Of a stretch of DNA of 64,000 bases, positions 48,808 through 60,345 are shown one piece after another. The first letter of the stretch is position 1. Each line of letters begins with the position of its first letter. This stretch comes from Owenia fusiformis (lineage: Eukaryota; Annelida; Polychaeta; Sabellida; Oweniidae). The notes beneath the pieces are model-generated. The model was not told the origin of the DNA and did not search any database. It was given only the letters and a program-made list of their open reading frames with translations. The stretch is taken from NCBI GenBank assembly GCA_903813345.2, contig CAIIXF020000003.1, forward strand, positions 30,645,248 through 30,709,247. The letters are read 5' to 3'. The position numbers were made by a program, and so were the translations under genes.

Positions 48808-49343
48808 CATGGGCTTTCAACTAGAAGGGTAGGCAACTTCCCATATTTCATACATAAACATTGCCATGGGTTTTCAAAATTGGAGAATGTACACATTCCA
48901 AGAAAATCTTATTTTGTACTTTTTATTGATGATTAAAAGAAATAACTAAAAAATAAAAACATGATCTTCTACATACATCTTGATAATTTAATAAAAATTG
49001 GAATTCATCATAATTATGACAATACAGAAAGTGAACATTCTCCCACAAATTATGTTTTTATTGGAATGTGTTCTTGAATAATTACCCACAATGCAATACT
49101 GAAAGAGAACATCTTGATAACTCTTATTCTTATTGGTCTCTTTTGTTTACTTTCATATGATATTGAATATATTTTATGCTTAAATCATATTAAAAATTGA
49201 TTTTATTCAAAATAATACTAAAACATATACATTTATCTAATACTTTTTGAAATATTGCCATAAAAGGGAAGCATGTCATTGCTCATTTTGAAGGTCTCAT
49301 GTTATTACATAGAGTTGCATACCCTTCTAGTTGAAAGCCCATG
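48808..49343. mobile_element. 536-bp MITE nested in the TTAA element
   Basis: CATGGGCTTTCAACTAGAAG begins a 31-bp TIR repeated in inverse at the right end with one mismatch. CTTTTAC is duplicated on both sides (48801-48807, 49344-49350), giving a 7-bp TSD. A related internal CCATGGGTTTTCAA sits near 48864. Very AT-rich interior, no ORF. Superfamily not assigned. Confidence 0.9.
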
Positions 49344-49406
49344 CTTTTACTTACATCAATACTTAAAATAGCAGGTAGATGAGGCGATAATTTAATTAAT
49401 AGTTAG

Positions 49407-49628
49407 TTAATTTGCGATCGGCCGCCGTTGATTTAGCACGTTATTTACGGTCTTTGTACTCGGCCTATACGACGTCCTTGATTCTCAAAGACTGTGGGAC
49501 GCTTAACTTTAGTGGTAGTAATTCATACCGTTTGACTTATATTCAAAATCAACTAACTACATTTGATTTAGCAAGGCTAAACCCCATTGTCCTGGGAATC
49601 GTCTTTATCTTTGTCGGATCATTCAGGT
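49407..49628 (+). other. Exon-like segment with a strong donor
   Basis: The + frame is open from about 49407 to donor TTCAG|GTGAGA (49626-49628 region), about 73 codons, phase 2 at the donor. The product reads Ala-Ala-Val-Asp-Leu-Ala-Arg-Tyr-Leu-Arg-Ser-Leu-Tyr and ends hydrophobic (Val-Leu-Gly-Ile-Val-Phe-Ile-Phe-Val-Gly). It has no ATG, and the acceptor is weak. Together with 48259-48405 it may belong to one spliced gene of the element. Confidence 0.3.
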
Positions 49629-50083
49629 GAGAAATCTATGACGTAATTCAATTGTTTTCTCCGCCAACGGATGGAATTGGATGCCGATATTTTCTCAAAA
49701 TACAAGGTACTTTGACTGAATACCCTGACTACAATTTTTGTAATCTTTTTACAAAAAACTAACATAAGCATAATCATATTCCAAATAAAGAAGTGTTGAA
49801 ATTTAAAAAAAATCTATCGAGCCGTTTTTCTGTAGATTGAGATCTCCCGAGGGTAAAGCAAGTGTATGGTTTTCCCATATGATTACATGTTAAATATGAC
49901 AATTTAATCAGCATAGGCTCCTCAAAAATACGATCTTTGAACCTTGCTTACTATATCTAAACTTATTTTTTTCTGTTTAAAATTTCTACAGCATATATAC
50001 ACCACTTGTTTACATACACTGTGCGATTTTCAGGAAAATCTATCGAGGATTTTTTTTGGCTGACGGACCAGGTCCCACCTTAA

Positions 50084-50712
50084 AGCAGCACTTTATAGAT
50101 TCCAATCTACTTTTTATTCTGTCTTTTTTTTATTTATTGTTATCTCGAATATATCAGCCTATGTATTTTTGCCAGCCTTTGACATTTCACTACATGCATA
50201 ATACAACAGGTGATGCTCAATTTAGTGATATTAGTCGGCAAAGAACATTTCTATACATTTTAAAACATTTTTGGGGTAATTTAGATGAAAATTATCAAAA
50301 TAAGAGCAATTTCAGTGAAAAATGTTGTGACGGATTTTCTCGTCACTCTGGGTTTCAAGGTCATTTCCAAGGTGACGAGAAATCTCGTCATTTTCTGGGA
50401 AGTCAAGAGATTAAGAGCCAGAAATATGACAGTAGCTGAGATTATACTATTGCAAAAAGTTTATAGTAACATTTCTCAGAGCATACAATGAGCAGAAATT
50501 GTAATGGGAAAGACTCAACAATACTAAAACTCTGAATTGTATGAATCATTTAATTAACATCAAAGTCAGTAGTAAATTGGCAATTCAAAATATTGATCAA
50601 TGTCAGGGTGAGGAGTTAAGAAAACATATTCCAGAAGTCAAAGAGATTTGCTCTTTGCAATAAAAGCTGAGATACATATCAACATCTGTATCTTGTTTGA
50701 TTGAGGTAGATC
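50084..50712. other. DNA flanking the TTAA element
   Basis: The 127-codon ORF 50056-50439 begins inside the element's right end and has no domain, so it is not called. Nothing else recognised. Confidence 0.4.
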
Positions 50713-50927
50713 CACATGATCAGAATGTTTATTACATATGTATGTGGATATTTTAGATTATGAATACAAATTCAAATCACATGATCAGAATGTTTATTAC
50801 ATATGTATGTGGATATTTTAGATTATGAATACAAATTCAAATTATTTTGATTATACATGTATATGTTCAAATAGCAGTTTTGTATATGTTCAAATAGCAG
50901 TTTTGTATATGGTCAAATAGCAGTTTT
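50713..50927. repeat. 65-bp duplication followed by 23-bp triplication
   Basis: CACATGATCAGAATGTTTAT and the following 45 nt occur twice, at 50713 and 50778 (period 65). Then GTATATGTTCAAATAGCAGT with TTT is repeated three times from 50859 (period 23). Confidence 0.93.
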
Positions 50928-51210
50928 CCAATTTTTGTTTTCGACTTCTTAACACAAACACAAATATGGGGTCTGATTAAACAGCCAAGATAGAAATTAC
51001 AGTGATATAAGTACTGGTTAATTGGGAATGAGGAGAATTTGACTAGCATTCCAATAGAATATTGAATTATTGCCTAAATCAATTATAATGTAATCAGCGT
51101 GACTGATCAGTGTGTTATAAGGTCAATGTGATCATATAGGCAAATCTTAGATAAAGTACTCGTAACCCACTAATTTTATCTCATGCCAAGTGGGAGATTC
51201 TTACGGAAAT

Positions 51211-51604
51211 TATATATCAGTGAATCCATGACTGAAGAGTAATATTATATTGGAAAACAAACAGAATGATATTTGTCAGCTGATTATGATGATAGCTTTC
51301 TAATCTGTTTCATGGTTTATAGGGTGTTGTAGGTGTATATATATGTGTATATCAGTGAATCCATGACTGAAGAGTAATATTATATTGAAAAACAAACAGA
51401 ATGATATTTGTCAGCTGATTGTGATGATAGCTTTCTCATCTGTTTCATGGTTTATAGGGTGTTGTAGGTGTATATATATGTGTATATCAGTGAATCCATG
51501 ACTGAAGAGTAATATTATATTGGAAAACAAACAGAATGATATTTGTCAGCTGATTGTGATGATAGCTTTCTCATCTGTTTCATGGTTTATAGGGTTTTGT
51601 ATGT
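51211..51604. repeat. 135-bp tandem array, three copies
   Basis: Units containing TATCAGTGAATCCATGACTG, TGATATTTGTCAGCTGATT and TTCATGGTTTATAGGGTGTT are spaced exactly 135 bp apart (TGAATCC at 51221, 51356 and 51491). The units are almost identical, so the expansion is recent. Confidence 0.95.
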
Positions 51605-52800
51605 GTTTGTGAAGCTGAAATCTTGCCCATAGTGGTCATTGTGATAATCTGATGCAATAATAAAATTATTTTCTAAATTTGATTGTGTGGAAGATTTTCC
51701 TTTTTGCAGAATTTTGTAGATAACAGCTTGATAAGATTTTATATAACTTTCATTTCAAATTATGTTGCATCATTTTTTCCCAGTTATACTACCATAGCTT
51801 CATGTGTATCCTATTATCACTATTTGAAACTCCTTTCATGCAGCTTATAACAATCTGAGAACATAAACTGTTAAATAAGATAAATATACCATCCGTTGTA
51901 TTCATTCCTAAAATGCCTTGACGTGCCACCTTTAAACAAAGAATAGTGAAATAAACTCCATTCAAGAAGGAAAGCAAAATTACAAAACATTAAAAAAGAT
52001 AGAGGGCAGTCACTGCACAGTGATTACTGCGTAAAATCAAATTCTTTCCAATAACTAATTTACAAAGCCAAACCAGGAAAAACACATATTAGTTAAGTGG
52101 TAAAAAGTATAGGGAGAGCAAAATGCCAGAAGAAACTCTTTTAATCAAATTGCCAATGTGTCCCCTACAATCACAAATTAAACCTCGATAAATATGGCAG
52201 TAATTGGTATTATAGATCCAGAAATCCCTTTCAGAAATATTTTACAATGTATAAGCCTTACAAGTTTTAGAGATCGCATCACTAAAAGAGGGCTTTATCT
52301 TTGGTAGCCATCAGGCCCAGGATTAAATAATCGTACTTTACATGAAGGGAAGTCAGGACATTCAGTCTATGGAAAATTGGCATGGCAAAAATTGGACGAG
52401 GAAAAGACATATTGTAAAATGTGATATCGATCCCTAATCTTTCCTTTAAAAATATTATTTTTTAACAAAAGACGAATGTAACATAATAATAACTTCAAAG
52501 AGGAGTGATTTAATAAAAAAAGTTAATCTGAGAAACATTTCATTTTAAATCCACAAGTTAATTCCCAAGTGATACAGTTGAAAAAGCACTTGTCAAAGTT
52601 TGTCAAAATAATAGCAATAGTTCCATATAATACACTCCTTAGAGACAGTGATATTAAATGTACCATAATGTGGTTATGTCTGATAGACAAATTGTCCCTT
52701 TCCCAATGCACTCAACCTAATTGTCAACTAATATATCAGGGAACCTGGTCAACCATAAAAACTCAGATTGTATTATTGTACTTCTACATAGACATTCTAT
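51605..52800. other. Unannotated DNA
   Basis: No gene or structured repeat recognised. Confidence 0.4.
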
Positions 52801-54220
52801 TCTGATTATAGGCCTTTGAACTAACTTTTGAGTAAAGGAAGCAGTGTCCCTAGACAACAGTAAACCAGAACAACGGCAAAGCCAAAGCGTAGCGAATCCC
52901 ATCAAACAGAAATGGCTGGCATTTTTACAAACAAAATATATAGCAAATATCAAATAAAAAATAACACCCATAAGAAAGGCCACCATTTTCAAAACAGTTT
53001 CTCACTAGTCAAGTTGTCATCAGAAGAAGTAATATGCTTTTAAGTAGCTACATATAAAATTTTTAAAAAATCGCACACACATACATGTAAATGCTGGCCA
53101 TTCTTTAAAATGGCCGCCTACTACCCAAAATGTCATAAGACAGTATGCAATCCTGACGAGTATTCACATATCAAATATGAACAAAATCGCTCTATAATTT
53201 TTTGAATTATAATAAAAAATGTAAAATAACACACATAAAAATGGTGGCCATTCTGAAAAATGGCCGACTACTCCCCAAAGTTTATTAGACAATGTGCCAT
53301 GCTTAAAGTATTCACATATCAAATATGAACAAAATCGCTCCAATACTTTTCGAGTTATAGTAAAAAATGTAAAAATGACAGCCATTTAATAAAATTTCCA
53401 CCTACTACGCAAAGTGTCATGAGACAGAGTGCAAGGCTCATAAGTATTCACATATCAAATATGAACAAAATCACTCCACTTCTTTTCAAGTTATAGTAAA
53501 AAACGTAAAAAATGATGGCCATTTTTCAAAATGGCCACCTACTACCCAAAGTGTCATTAGACAGTTTGCCATGCTTATAGTATTCACACATAAAATATGA
53601 ACAAAATCGCTCCACTACTTTTTGAGTTATAGTAAAAAATGTAAACTTATACACGTAAAAATGGCGGCCATTTTTCACAATGGCCGCCTACTACCCAAAA
53701 TATCATTAGACATTGGGCCATGCTTAAAGTATTCACATACCAAATATGAACAAAATCGCTCCACTACTTTTCAAGTTACAGCAAAAATCGTAAAATGACG
53801 TGCAAAGGCAGCCATTTTTCAAGATGGCGGCCATGTATTTCTTCTGTATTTACATTTCCAGCTTAATCAATGTCCTATATAACTTTTTTACATTTAAAAC
53901 ATATTGCTATTACAGTTTTATATGCAGTACCTAAATTATTGTAAAATCGGCACTAAAATGGCCGCCATTTTTAAATGGGTGGCAATTTTGAAAATCGGTT
54001 TTGGAGCAGAACTTCTACCCCCATTGTTTATGTGTGTACAAAATATGAACAAAATCGGGCCAACGGTATTTGAGTTATTGCCCGGACGGACGGACGGACG
54101 GACAGACGGACGTACGTACGTACGTACGGAGGGACGGACGGACAGACGGACGGACGGATGGACGGACGGACGGAGGCGTTCCCTATATCCCTCCGAACTT
54201 CGTTCGATGGGATAAAAAGT
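52801..54220. repeat. Satellite-like array of ~137-149 bp units ending in a GGAC microsatellite
   Basis: ACATATCAAATATGAACAAA with ATCGCTCCACTACTTTT and GTTATAGTAAAAAATGTAAA marks unit starts near 53165, 53311, 53448, 53585 and 53734, with a looser unit near 54035. Each unit has an AATGGCCGCC or GGCGGCCAT core. The array is preceded by degenerate copies from about 52830. It ends at 54081-54175 in a CGGACGGACGGACAGACGG tract with GTACGTAC, then CCCTCCGAACTTCGTTCGAT. Confidence 0.88.
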
Positions 54221-55851
54221 ATCTCCGGAAAAAATGGAATTATTTGCATGATGGTAGAATCTGTTTATTCATTTAATTTTACTGTTACGCATGTGTTATT
54301 GTAGACCTTCACTTCAACCATTTCCATCAAAACACTCAATTTTCACCTTGATGTACTGTATCATATTTTCCATAATTCCATGTATATTTTCTATAATACA
54401 TCATAAACCTTTGTACCATTATGTGGAGGTAATAGCCATTACAACCTGTATTTGCTACTATGCTAAGCTTACTTACTTATTTATTTCTGATTTTTTATAT
54501 TAAAGATTTTACAATGCAAGTGATAAATTGAAACATGGTCTCTATAGAATTTGTGTTCTTCTCTTTTTTCACAATAAGCCCATCCAGAATCTAAAATATA
54601 TTCAAAAATATATTCCTGATCTCTTTAGGGAACATTTAAAAGAGTCATTACTCTGGGTCTAGAATGAGCTATAAGCTTAATTTACCATTTACCAAGAAAT
54701 TACCATCTTTGAGATGTAATCAATATCATAGACCCTAAATTTAAATTAATATAATAAAAGTTAAGCTATATCTATTAACCATGCATATCCCATATTTTTA
54801 CTTTGATTTTTTGTAAATGAAATGTAAGAAAATAATGCAGACGTTTGATCAATATTAACATAGAGACAACTTTTCCTATTTATAACCTACTATCAAAATA
54901 GGAAGTGATCCAACACGAAGAACAATCACAACTTAAGTTATCCGAAGCAAGCAATGGAGTTGCGCTAATTGGCAAATCAATAATTACAAGGCACAATACT
55001 ATAACTTCCCAGGCCAAGACTTTATCAACAATATCCATGATGCTTTGAATCTGATCCTAGAGCACTTGTTTGCATGACTTTTTGTCCCTGTGGCATCCTA
55101 ACACTTATTATGAGTCCCGCTAGTATCATAATACTTACTCTTAACACCACTTATATATGAAAATGACGACCTGGACTAGAAGAAACACTATTTTAGTACA
55201 TTTTACTACTGTATTCCCATCTAAGGGCATGGTATAATAGTGTGACATCCCAAAAGGACCAGTTTGATCATTAATTCTGATTGAGGAGATGGTCTATCCT
55301 GAACTAGAAACTCACAAAAACTCAATTTATAGGAATAATGTTTCGTCTTTATTCAACGTTAGATCCAATATTCGAATCTAAATATTAAGTTCCCAGTGTA
55401 CCATGTGTATTAAATTCAATTCTCTTCCCTTTAACAGGAAATCAAGTTAGGCATTCAATGAATAGTTTTCTAGGCAATAGAAATGACACTAAAATTAAAT
55501 TAAGGTAAAATAATTTTATGAATAATCGATTATTCTCATTTTTTCAATGGTTTCTGGTTAAAAGTAGCACAGTCAATAAACTAGTTATTATATGGATTGC
55601 AATATGAACCAAACAGCCAGTGATTTGAACAGGCAATGAATAACAGAACTAGACTGGCACAATTAAGGTTTGAAAGTGGTCAGCATTTGTCCCCTTCAAT
55701 GAAAATGTTATTTTAAGACATTTGTACTGCTCTGTAACCACATGGACTAATACTGGGTGATAATATTGAGACATATATATACATATCGTATGTTACTGAA
55801 TATCAACACTTTTGTGAGTGTCGCTAGATCCCAGCAGCATCTTTAAATTAC
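54221..55851. other. Unannotated AT-rich DNA
   Basis: Nothing recognised. Confidence 0.4.
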
Positions 55852-56034
55852 TCAAGAAGAATTTTCTGCAAATTGCAATAATTGCTTTGGGATATTGGGG
55901 GTTTCTTCTCCTAGGTATGCCCTTATGAATGTTCCTTTCTTGCCTTGTATTTTGTAATTCTCTATGATGCTTTCCCATTTGGCACTTTCTGCTTGCAAAT
56001 GTGTCTCTTTAACATAGAAAGCTAACACATTAGG
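55852..56034 (-). pseudogene. Coding-like fragment, unknown family
   Basis: A minus-strand frame without ATG is open for about 60 codons to a TGA at 55852. The reading is convincingly protein-like: amphipathic Lys/Glu-rich Lys-Glu-Thr-His-Leu-Gln-Ala-Glu-Ser-Ala-Lys-Trp-Glu-Ser-Ile-Ile, then Phe-Ile-Arg-Ala-Tyr-Leu-Gly-Glu-Glu-Thr-Pro and Gln-Leu-Leu-Gln-Phe-Ala-Glu-Asn-Ser-Ser. An overlapping frame has a 61-codon ORF with ATG (55793-55978) but lower quality. No flanking partner coding was found, so this may be a transposon- or gene-derived relic, or a lone last exon with acceptor TTTCTATGTTAAAG. No family is assigned. Confidence 0.3.
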
Positions 56035-56759
56035 TTAAAACACTGTTATATATCATGGCCATATGGTTTTTGCTGCAACGTATTTCACAGAGAAATCTAA
56101 TAATGTACGTACCAAGGGAAACGATGTGTTACCGGGAAGTCAAAATCTTATTTATCTTCACAAACCTGCAATGTTTAGGGAAATTACAAATAACAATGTG
56201 TAAAAAGCAATATATCATTTTGCTCAACCCAAACTCTTACAGCTGAGATGTGAAATCATTCATGCATGGAGAAGTTGTTTAAAAGCAATAACAATGATAT
56301 GAATACTAGACATTTCAATTAGTATTTTCAACAACTGGGCCAAGATCATGTCATCATATTAGAGGTTCATTGATTTCCCTTATTCATAGTTAAGTGGTGT
56401 GGGAATGTAAATTAATCAAGAAGTTGCATGAGACACCAACACATCCCAGACTGACTGGAATACACAATAGAATTCTACTTGAGGAGGTTGATCATCATTG
56501 ACATATCAAGGAATATTTTAGCTGTAAAATTGAAGAAAATGACAGATACAGCATGTAATATAATGTCCAATAATATTCCTCCGAATTTATTACAACTGGA
56601 GGATAAAGCATTCCATAGATCATCATAGGAACAATTGATCGAGAGAATCTCTCTTGTAGCACATGGGATTGACTTGCTCAATTATAAAAAAAAACAGACT
56701 AGAAAATGGCAACTCCGTGGAATAGCAAATACAATGAACAAATTATGCATGTATCTGAA
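56035..56759. other. Unannotated DNA
   Basis: Nothing recognised. Confidence 0.4.
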
Positions 56760-57075
56760 ATATGTCACAATATAATATTTCCATTCTACAATGGCCATTT
56801 TCTCAAGAGATATCAAAATTTTTAAAAATCCATGTTTTCTCAAACCCTTAGATTACCCTTGGGGAATACATGAAAAATAGATATATTTTATGGATACATC
56901 ACCAAAGTTTAAAAAGATTTGTACTAGAAATTCCTGACATTTTCGAAGCAATTGCCATCTAGAAAATCTACCCACTAGTATTTCACTTATTTTCTGGATG
57001 GACAGACAGAAGGACAGATGGGTGAATAAAGGACTTTTCTATATTCCCATTAGAATACATTCATTTGGGCGATAT
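56760..57075 (+). repeat. Relic related to the GGAC-tailed repeat
   Basis: Ends with GGATGGACAGACAGAAGGAC then TCTATATTCCCATTAGAATAC and GGGCGATATGG, the same order (GGAC tract, then CCCTATATCCC-like end) as at 54081-54220. The body mentions CAATGGCCATTTTCTCAAG, recalling the satellite's GGCCAT core. Decayed. Confidence 0.45.
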
Positions 57076-59054
57076 GGCAAGCAGACAAGAATATGAGAAT
57101 ACAATCTGTACCATCAGTTTTTTTCATAGAGTGTGTCATAGTTAGCTAAAGGAACCAATGGCATGTGTTACATTAATATTGAACAAACTTTCATCAATAC
57201 AAAGAGAAACTTAAATTCTCATTGCAGCAGATAACTGAATAAAATAAATGAATATTTGATTTAGCTACAACCAGTGATTTCTAGATGATCATTATTGATA
57301 GAATATAATCCAAATCTGAGCTACAAACAGTAAACTCATATTGCAGAAAGTGTCATTACAAGTCTTTTGACAAATAAAATTACACGAAGGCAAAGTTGAT
57401 TAACATTTTCATCAGTGACACTGAAGAAATAGAATAACTCTTAGTTAAAAATACTCAAGTGAAAAGTTTGATATTTCAGACAAAGGGAAAACTGAGGTGG
57501 AGTTCATTGCAATGCTATAAAAGCCAGTAAAATATTACAGCTCAGTGGATTAAAAAAGCATTGCAGCTTTAGCAGAGATTCCTTGAAAAATGGAACAATT
57601 TTTGCTTAAGTTTGGATAACATTAATTTGGTGTATCAAAAAACGAGAACAGCAGCTTTAGGAGAGATTCCTGAAAATCAGAACTTTTTTCCTTCAGTTTT
57701 GATCGCATAAATTATAATGTTTTTGGAGTGGTATGATAGCTCTATCAACCCTGATAGGACATGGAATACTTACATTGAACAACTTATCACGAATGAGACA
57801 TTTCTTGTGAGCCATGGTAAGTAAATCAAAAAGTCACATATGTGATGTCAAATAGGGATTTATACCAGGTTGGTATTGTCAGGCTAGACATGATGTTAAG
57901 AAATTGGAATGATGTTCGCATGTCAAAAAATTTCAGTTAGACAGATTCTGAGGACGTTTTTTTGTCTCAAAATATGTAAACTTGGCAAATGCTTCATGGA
58001 TGTCACATTATATGCTAATAGAGATCCTAATGGAGAAGTTGGGTCATAGTTGGTCAAAACATGAAAAGATTTCTCTTAAGTGAAGTGTGTTCAAGTATCT
58101 ACTCGCAAATAGGTCAGGTTCTGGCCCTCAAAATGTTTAATTATTTTGGTAGATTGTAAAATATCATTAAGTGTGTATTTGATCTACAGAGGATGAAAAT
58201 CCCCAAAGCTGCTAATTGGTTCAAAAATACCCATCAAGTAGTATGTACAGGTATTCATTCAAAAGAATTAGAATGAAAATTTAGCCTCTCAGGTTGTCTA
58301 ACTTGATAGAACAGTATTTACTGAAAGGTTGAGGGAGACGAATGTTCCCATCAATTTTAGAATCTAGTAGTGCTGACGAAGTGAAAAGTTGGTCCCGAAA
58401 GCTAGAAAGTTAAACATATACAGTTTATTTTGTGGAATTCTTAGTTTAGTAAACGTATCTAACCAATAGACATCAGCAGATATCATCAATTGGCTAAGAT
58501 GAAAAGAAAATGAATTTCAAAAAATGGCCACCATTGTCACAGTATGAATTAACACTTATGCTTATTGCATCTGGCGTATCCATGGCGACCAACAAAACAT
58601 GCAATTTGTCTTACTATGTAGAATTACATTAACTTTGAGATTATTTGTCAAACAAGAGTTGAGAGAAATACAATTATCTCTTTCTTAACTTATGCTTAGG
58701 GACTTACTTCCATCAAGAAAATCAATTTCTCATAACATTACAGCAATTCCTTTGTTTAATGTTACAAAATTAAGTCTCTTATTGTTCGGGAGACTAGATA
58801 AGATTTCCTGAGAATCTCTATAGTTTGCTCTCTTGGGTATTGTAAGGCAATACTTAAATTGCTGAATAAGAATACAGCCTCCTTAACTAAAAGAGTACTT
58901 AAGAGTATTTTTCACAAATCTACTATCAGATGAACTTTTTAGAATAGGCTAAAAATAATCATCGATCAAGAAGTCAATGATCAAGAAGTATTCATCACAG
59001 CATTTTCATATTCTGTTACTAGCTTATTTAAGTGATGTAACAAATCATGTTATC
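57076..59054. other. Unannotated DNA
   Basis: A diverged local duplication (GCAGCTTTAGCAGAGATTCC and GCAGCTTTAGGAGAGATTCC, about 57570 and 57650) is the only structure seen. Confidence 0.4.
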
Positions 59055-59170
59055 AAAAGTGCCAATAAAAAGAATGAGGAGCTACAAAAATAATCAGCAA
59101 GAAAAAGAAGCATATGAACTTAACAAATCACAAAGAAAACACCCCCCCCCCCCCATATCCCAAGCTATGA
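59055..59170 (+). repeat. Dispersed repeat family A, diverged 5' part
   Basis: CAAAAGTGCCAATAAAAAG, AGCAAGAAAAAGAAGC, AAAACACC followed by a long C run and ATATCCCAAGC match the family order. Confidence 0.55.
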
Positions 59171-60076
59171 TGACATACACAAACAATCATTAAACGATAT
59201 TTGATAGGTTTATCTTGTGTTTTTTGTCTTGGTGTTGTTCTTCATAAATTTTATTTGTTTGATTTGAGAATGAACTAGTAGCTACAAAGCAATTACAGAA
59301 ATGACAATAGGGGTTTTAAAACTAAATTAGTGGAAAAGCACAAATGGCTTCAAAATGTCAAAACCAAATTCTGTGAATGAAAGAACTTTATATTCTACCT
59401 ATTTGCAGCATTCCCAAAACATCTAAAAACTATTTTATATGAACCATATGTAAAACCACAATAAGATGTAAATGAGGAAATGTTATGAAGGACCTACAAA
59501 AAAGCTACTTCTAAAAATGGGAAATCTGAAAAACTGTAAACTTTCCAGAATGACATTAGGGAATTAAATGGAGCACTAAGAGGAATAATGAAAAAAAGCT
59601 CTAATCCTAAGTACAATAAGTTAGATTAATGTACTTTCAATCTCTTGAATCCCATGTCATGAGATTTAAGCCACCATGTAGATACAAAGGGAGATGTAGC
59701 CCCCAGGCTTACATACAAGTGTCAGTTTTGGATAAACTATAGATTTGATCTCCCTTGTCTGTGCTCCTATAAATGGACTTTAGAAAAATGCAAATAATGA
59801 TACTTTCACTTAAAATATGTGATCTAACAATATACTTCAAATATAAATGAGTTTCTGCTCCCACTGGAGTTGATTCTTATGAATGTTATATGTGTCACTT
59901 ATAGCCTCTTAATATCTGTTTTTAGGATTGGTTATAAGCCAGTTGATCTTATTTGCATTTCTTGTGACTGGAAACACTCCCATGGTCTCACATACTTTAC
60001 TATTTCAACTTCACCACATATATTTTACAAATATTGTTAAGTAATACTATAGATTATTGAATGATTTGAAGTACAA
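59171..60076. other. Unannotated DNA
   Basis: Nothing recognised. Confidence 0.4.
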
Positions 60077-60167
60077 TACATGATATATTCTGCTCGAGAA
60101 ATTCTGTATTGGAATGAGATGAAGTCGAGTGCCAATACAGAATATCAAGAGCAGAATATGTCAAGTA
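60077..60167. repeat. Imperfect inverted repeat, 36-bp arms
   Basis: TACATGATATATTCTGCTCG...CTGTATTGG (60077-60112) pairs with the inverse at 60132-60167 at roughly 80 percent. It is related in sequence (TTCTGTATTG) to the hairpin 100 bp downstream. Confidence 0.7.
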
Positions 60168-60266
60168 TTTCATTTCAAAGCATTCTATAACGTTGTTTTA
60201 TTGTATGATCTTAGGCCAATATATTTTACCTAGGAGATAATCCCTAAGAAATATTCTGTATTCCCT

Positions 60267-60345
60267 GTATTGCTACTGAGATTGTCCCCTCATTACCAAT
60301 ATTTTCTGTATTGCTCCGGAAAGGGGACAATCTCAGTAGCAATAC
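60267..60345. repeat. Perfect 24-bp hairpin
   Basis: GTATTGCTACTGAGATTGTC plus CCCT (60267-60290) is the exact inverse of 60322-60345, with a 31-nt loop. It would form a long perfect stem in RNA or single-stranded DNA. Confidence 0.92.

Larger units (their letters stand above)
43692..50083. mobile_element. 6.4-kb TTAA-flanked DNA element with 21-bp TIRs
   Basis: TTAA at 43692-43695 is followed by GGTGGGACCCGGTCCGTCAG (43696 on). The exact inverse with one change ends at 50079 and is followed by TTAA (50080-50083). The 21-bp TIR is itself nearly self-complementary (GGACC.GGTCC). TTAA targets are used by piggyBac and Kolobok elements; the TIR does not begin CCYT, so Kolobok-like or an unknown group is more likely. 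The interior is CpG-richer than the flanks, with promoter-like and exon-like segments and two nested MITEs. No transposase was recognised. Confidence 0.85.

Noticed and set aside
43692-50083. Assignment of the large element to piggyBac
   Set aside because: The TTAA target fits, but the terminal bases do not match the CCYT-type ends I know for piggyBac and no transposase was recognised. Left unassigned.
50056-50439. 127-codon + strand ORF
   Set aside because: It begins inside the right terminal repeat region of the TTAA element and continues into flanking DNA. No domain and AT-driven composition.
52717-52992. 91-codon minus ORF with hydrophobic start, possible membrane protein
   Set aside because: The sequence is a degenerate edge of the GGCCAT satellite family. 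Hydrophobicity comes from T-rich repeat DNA.
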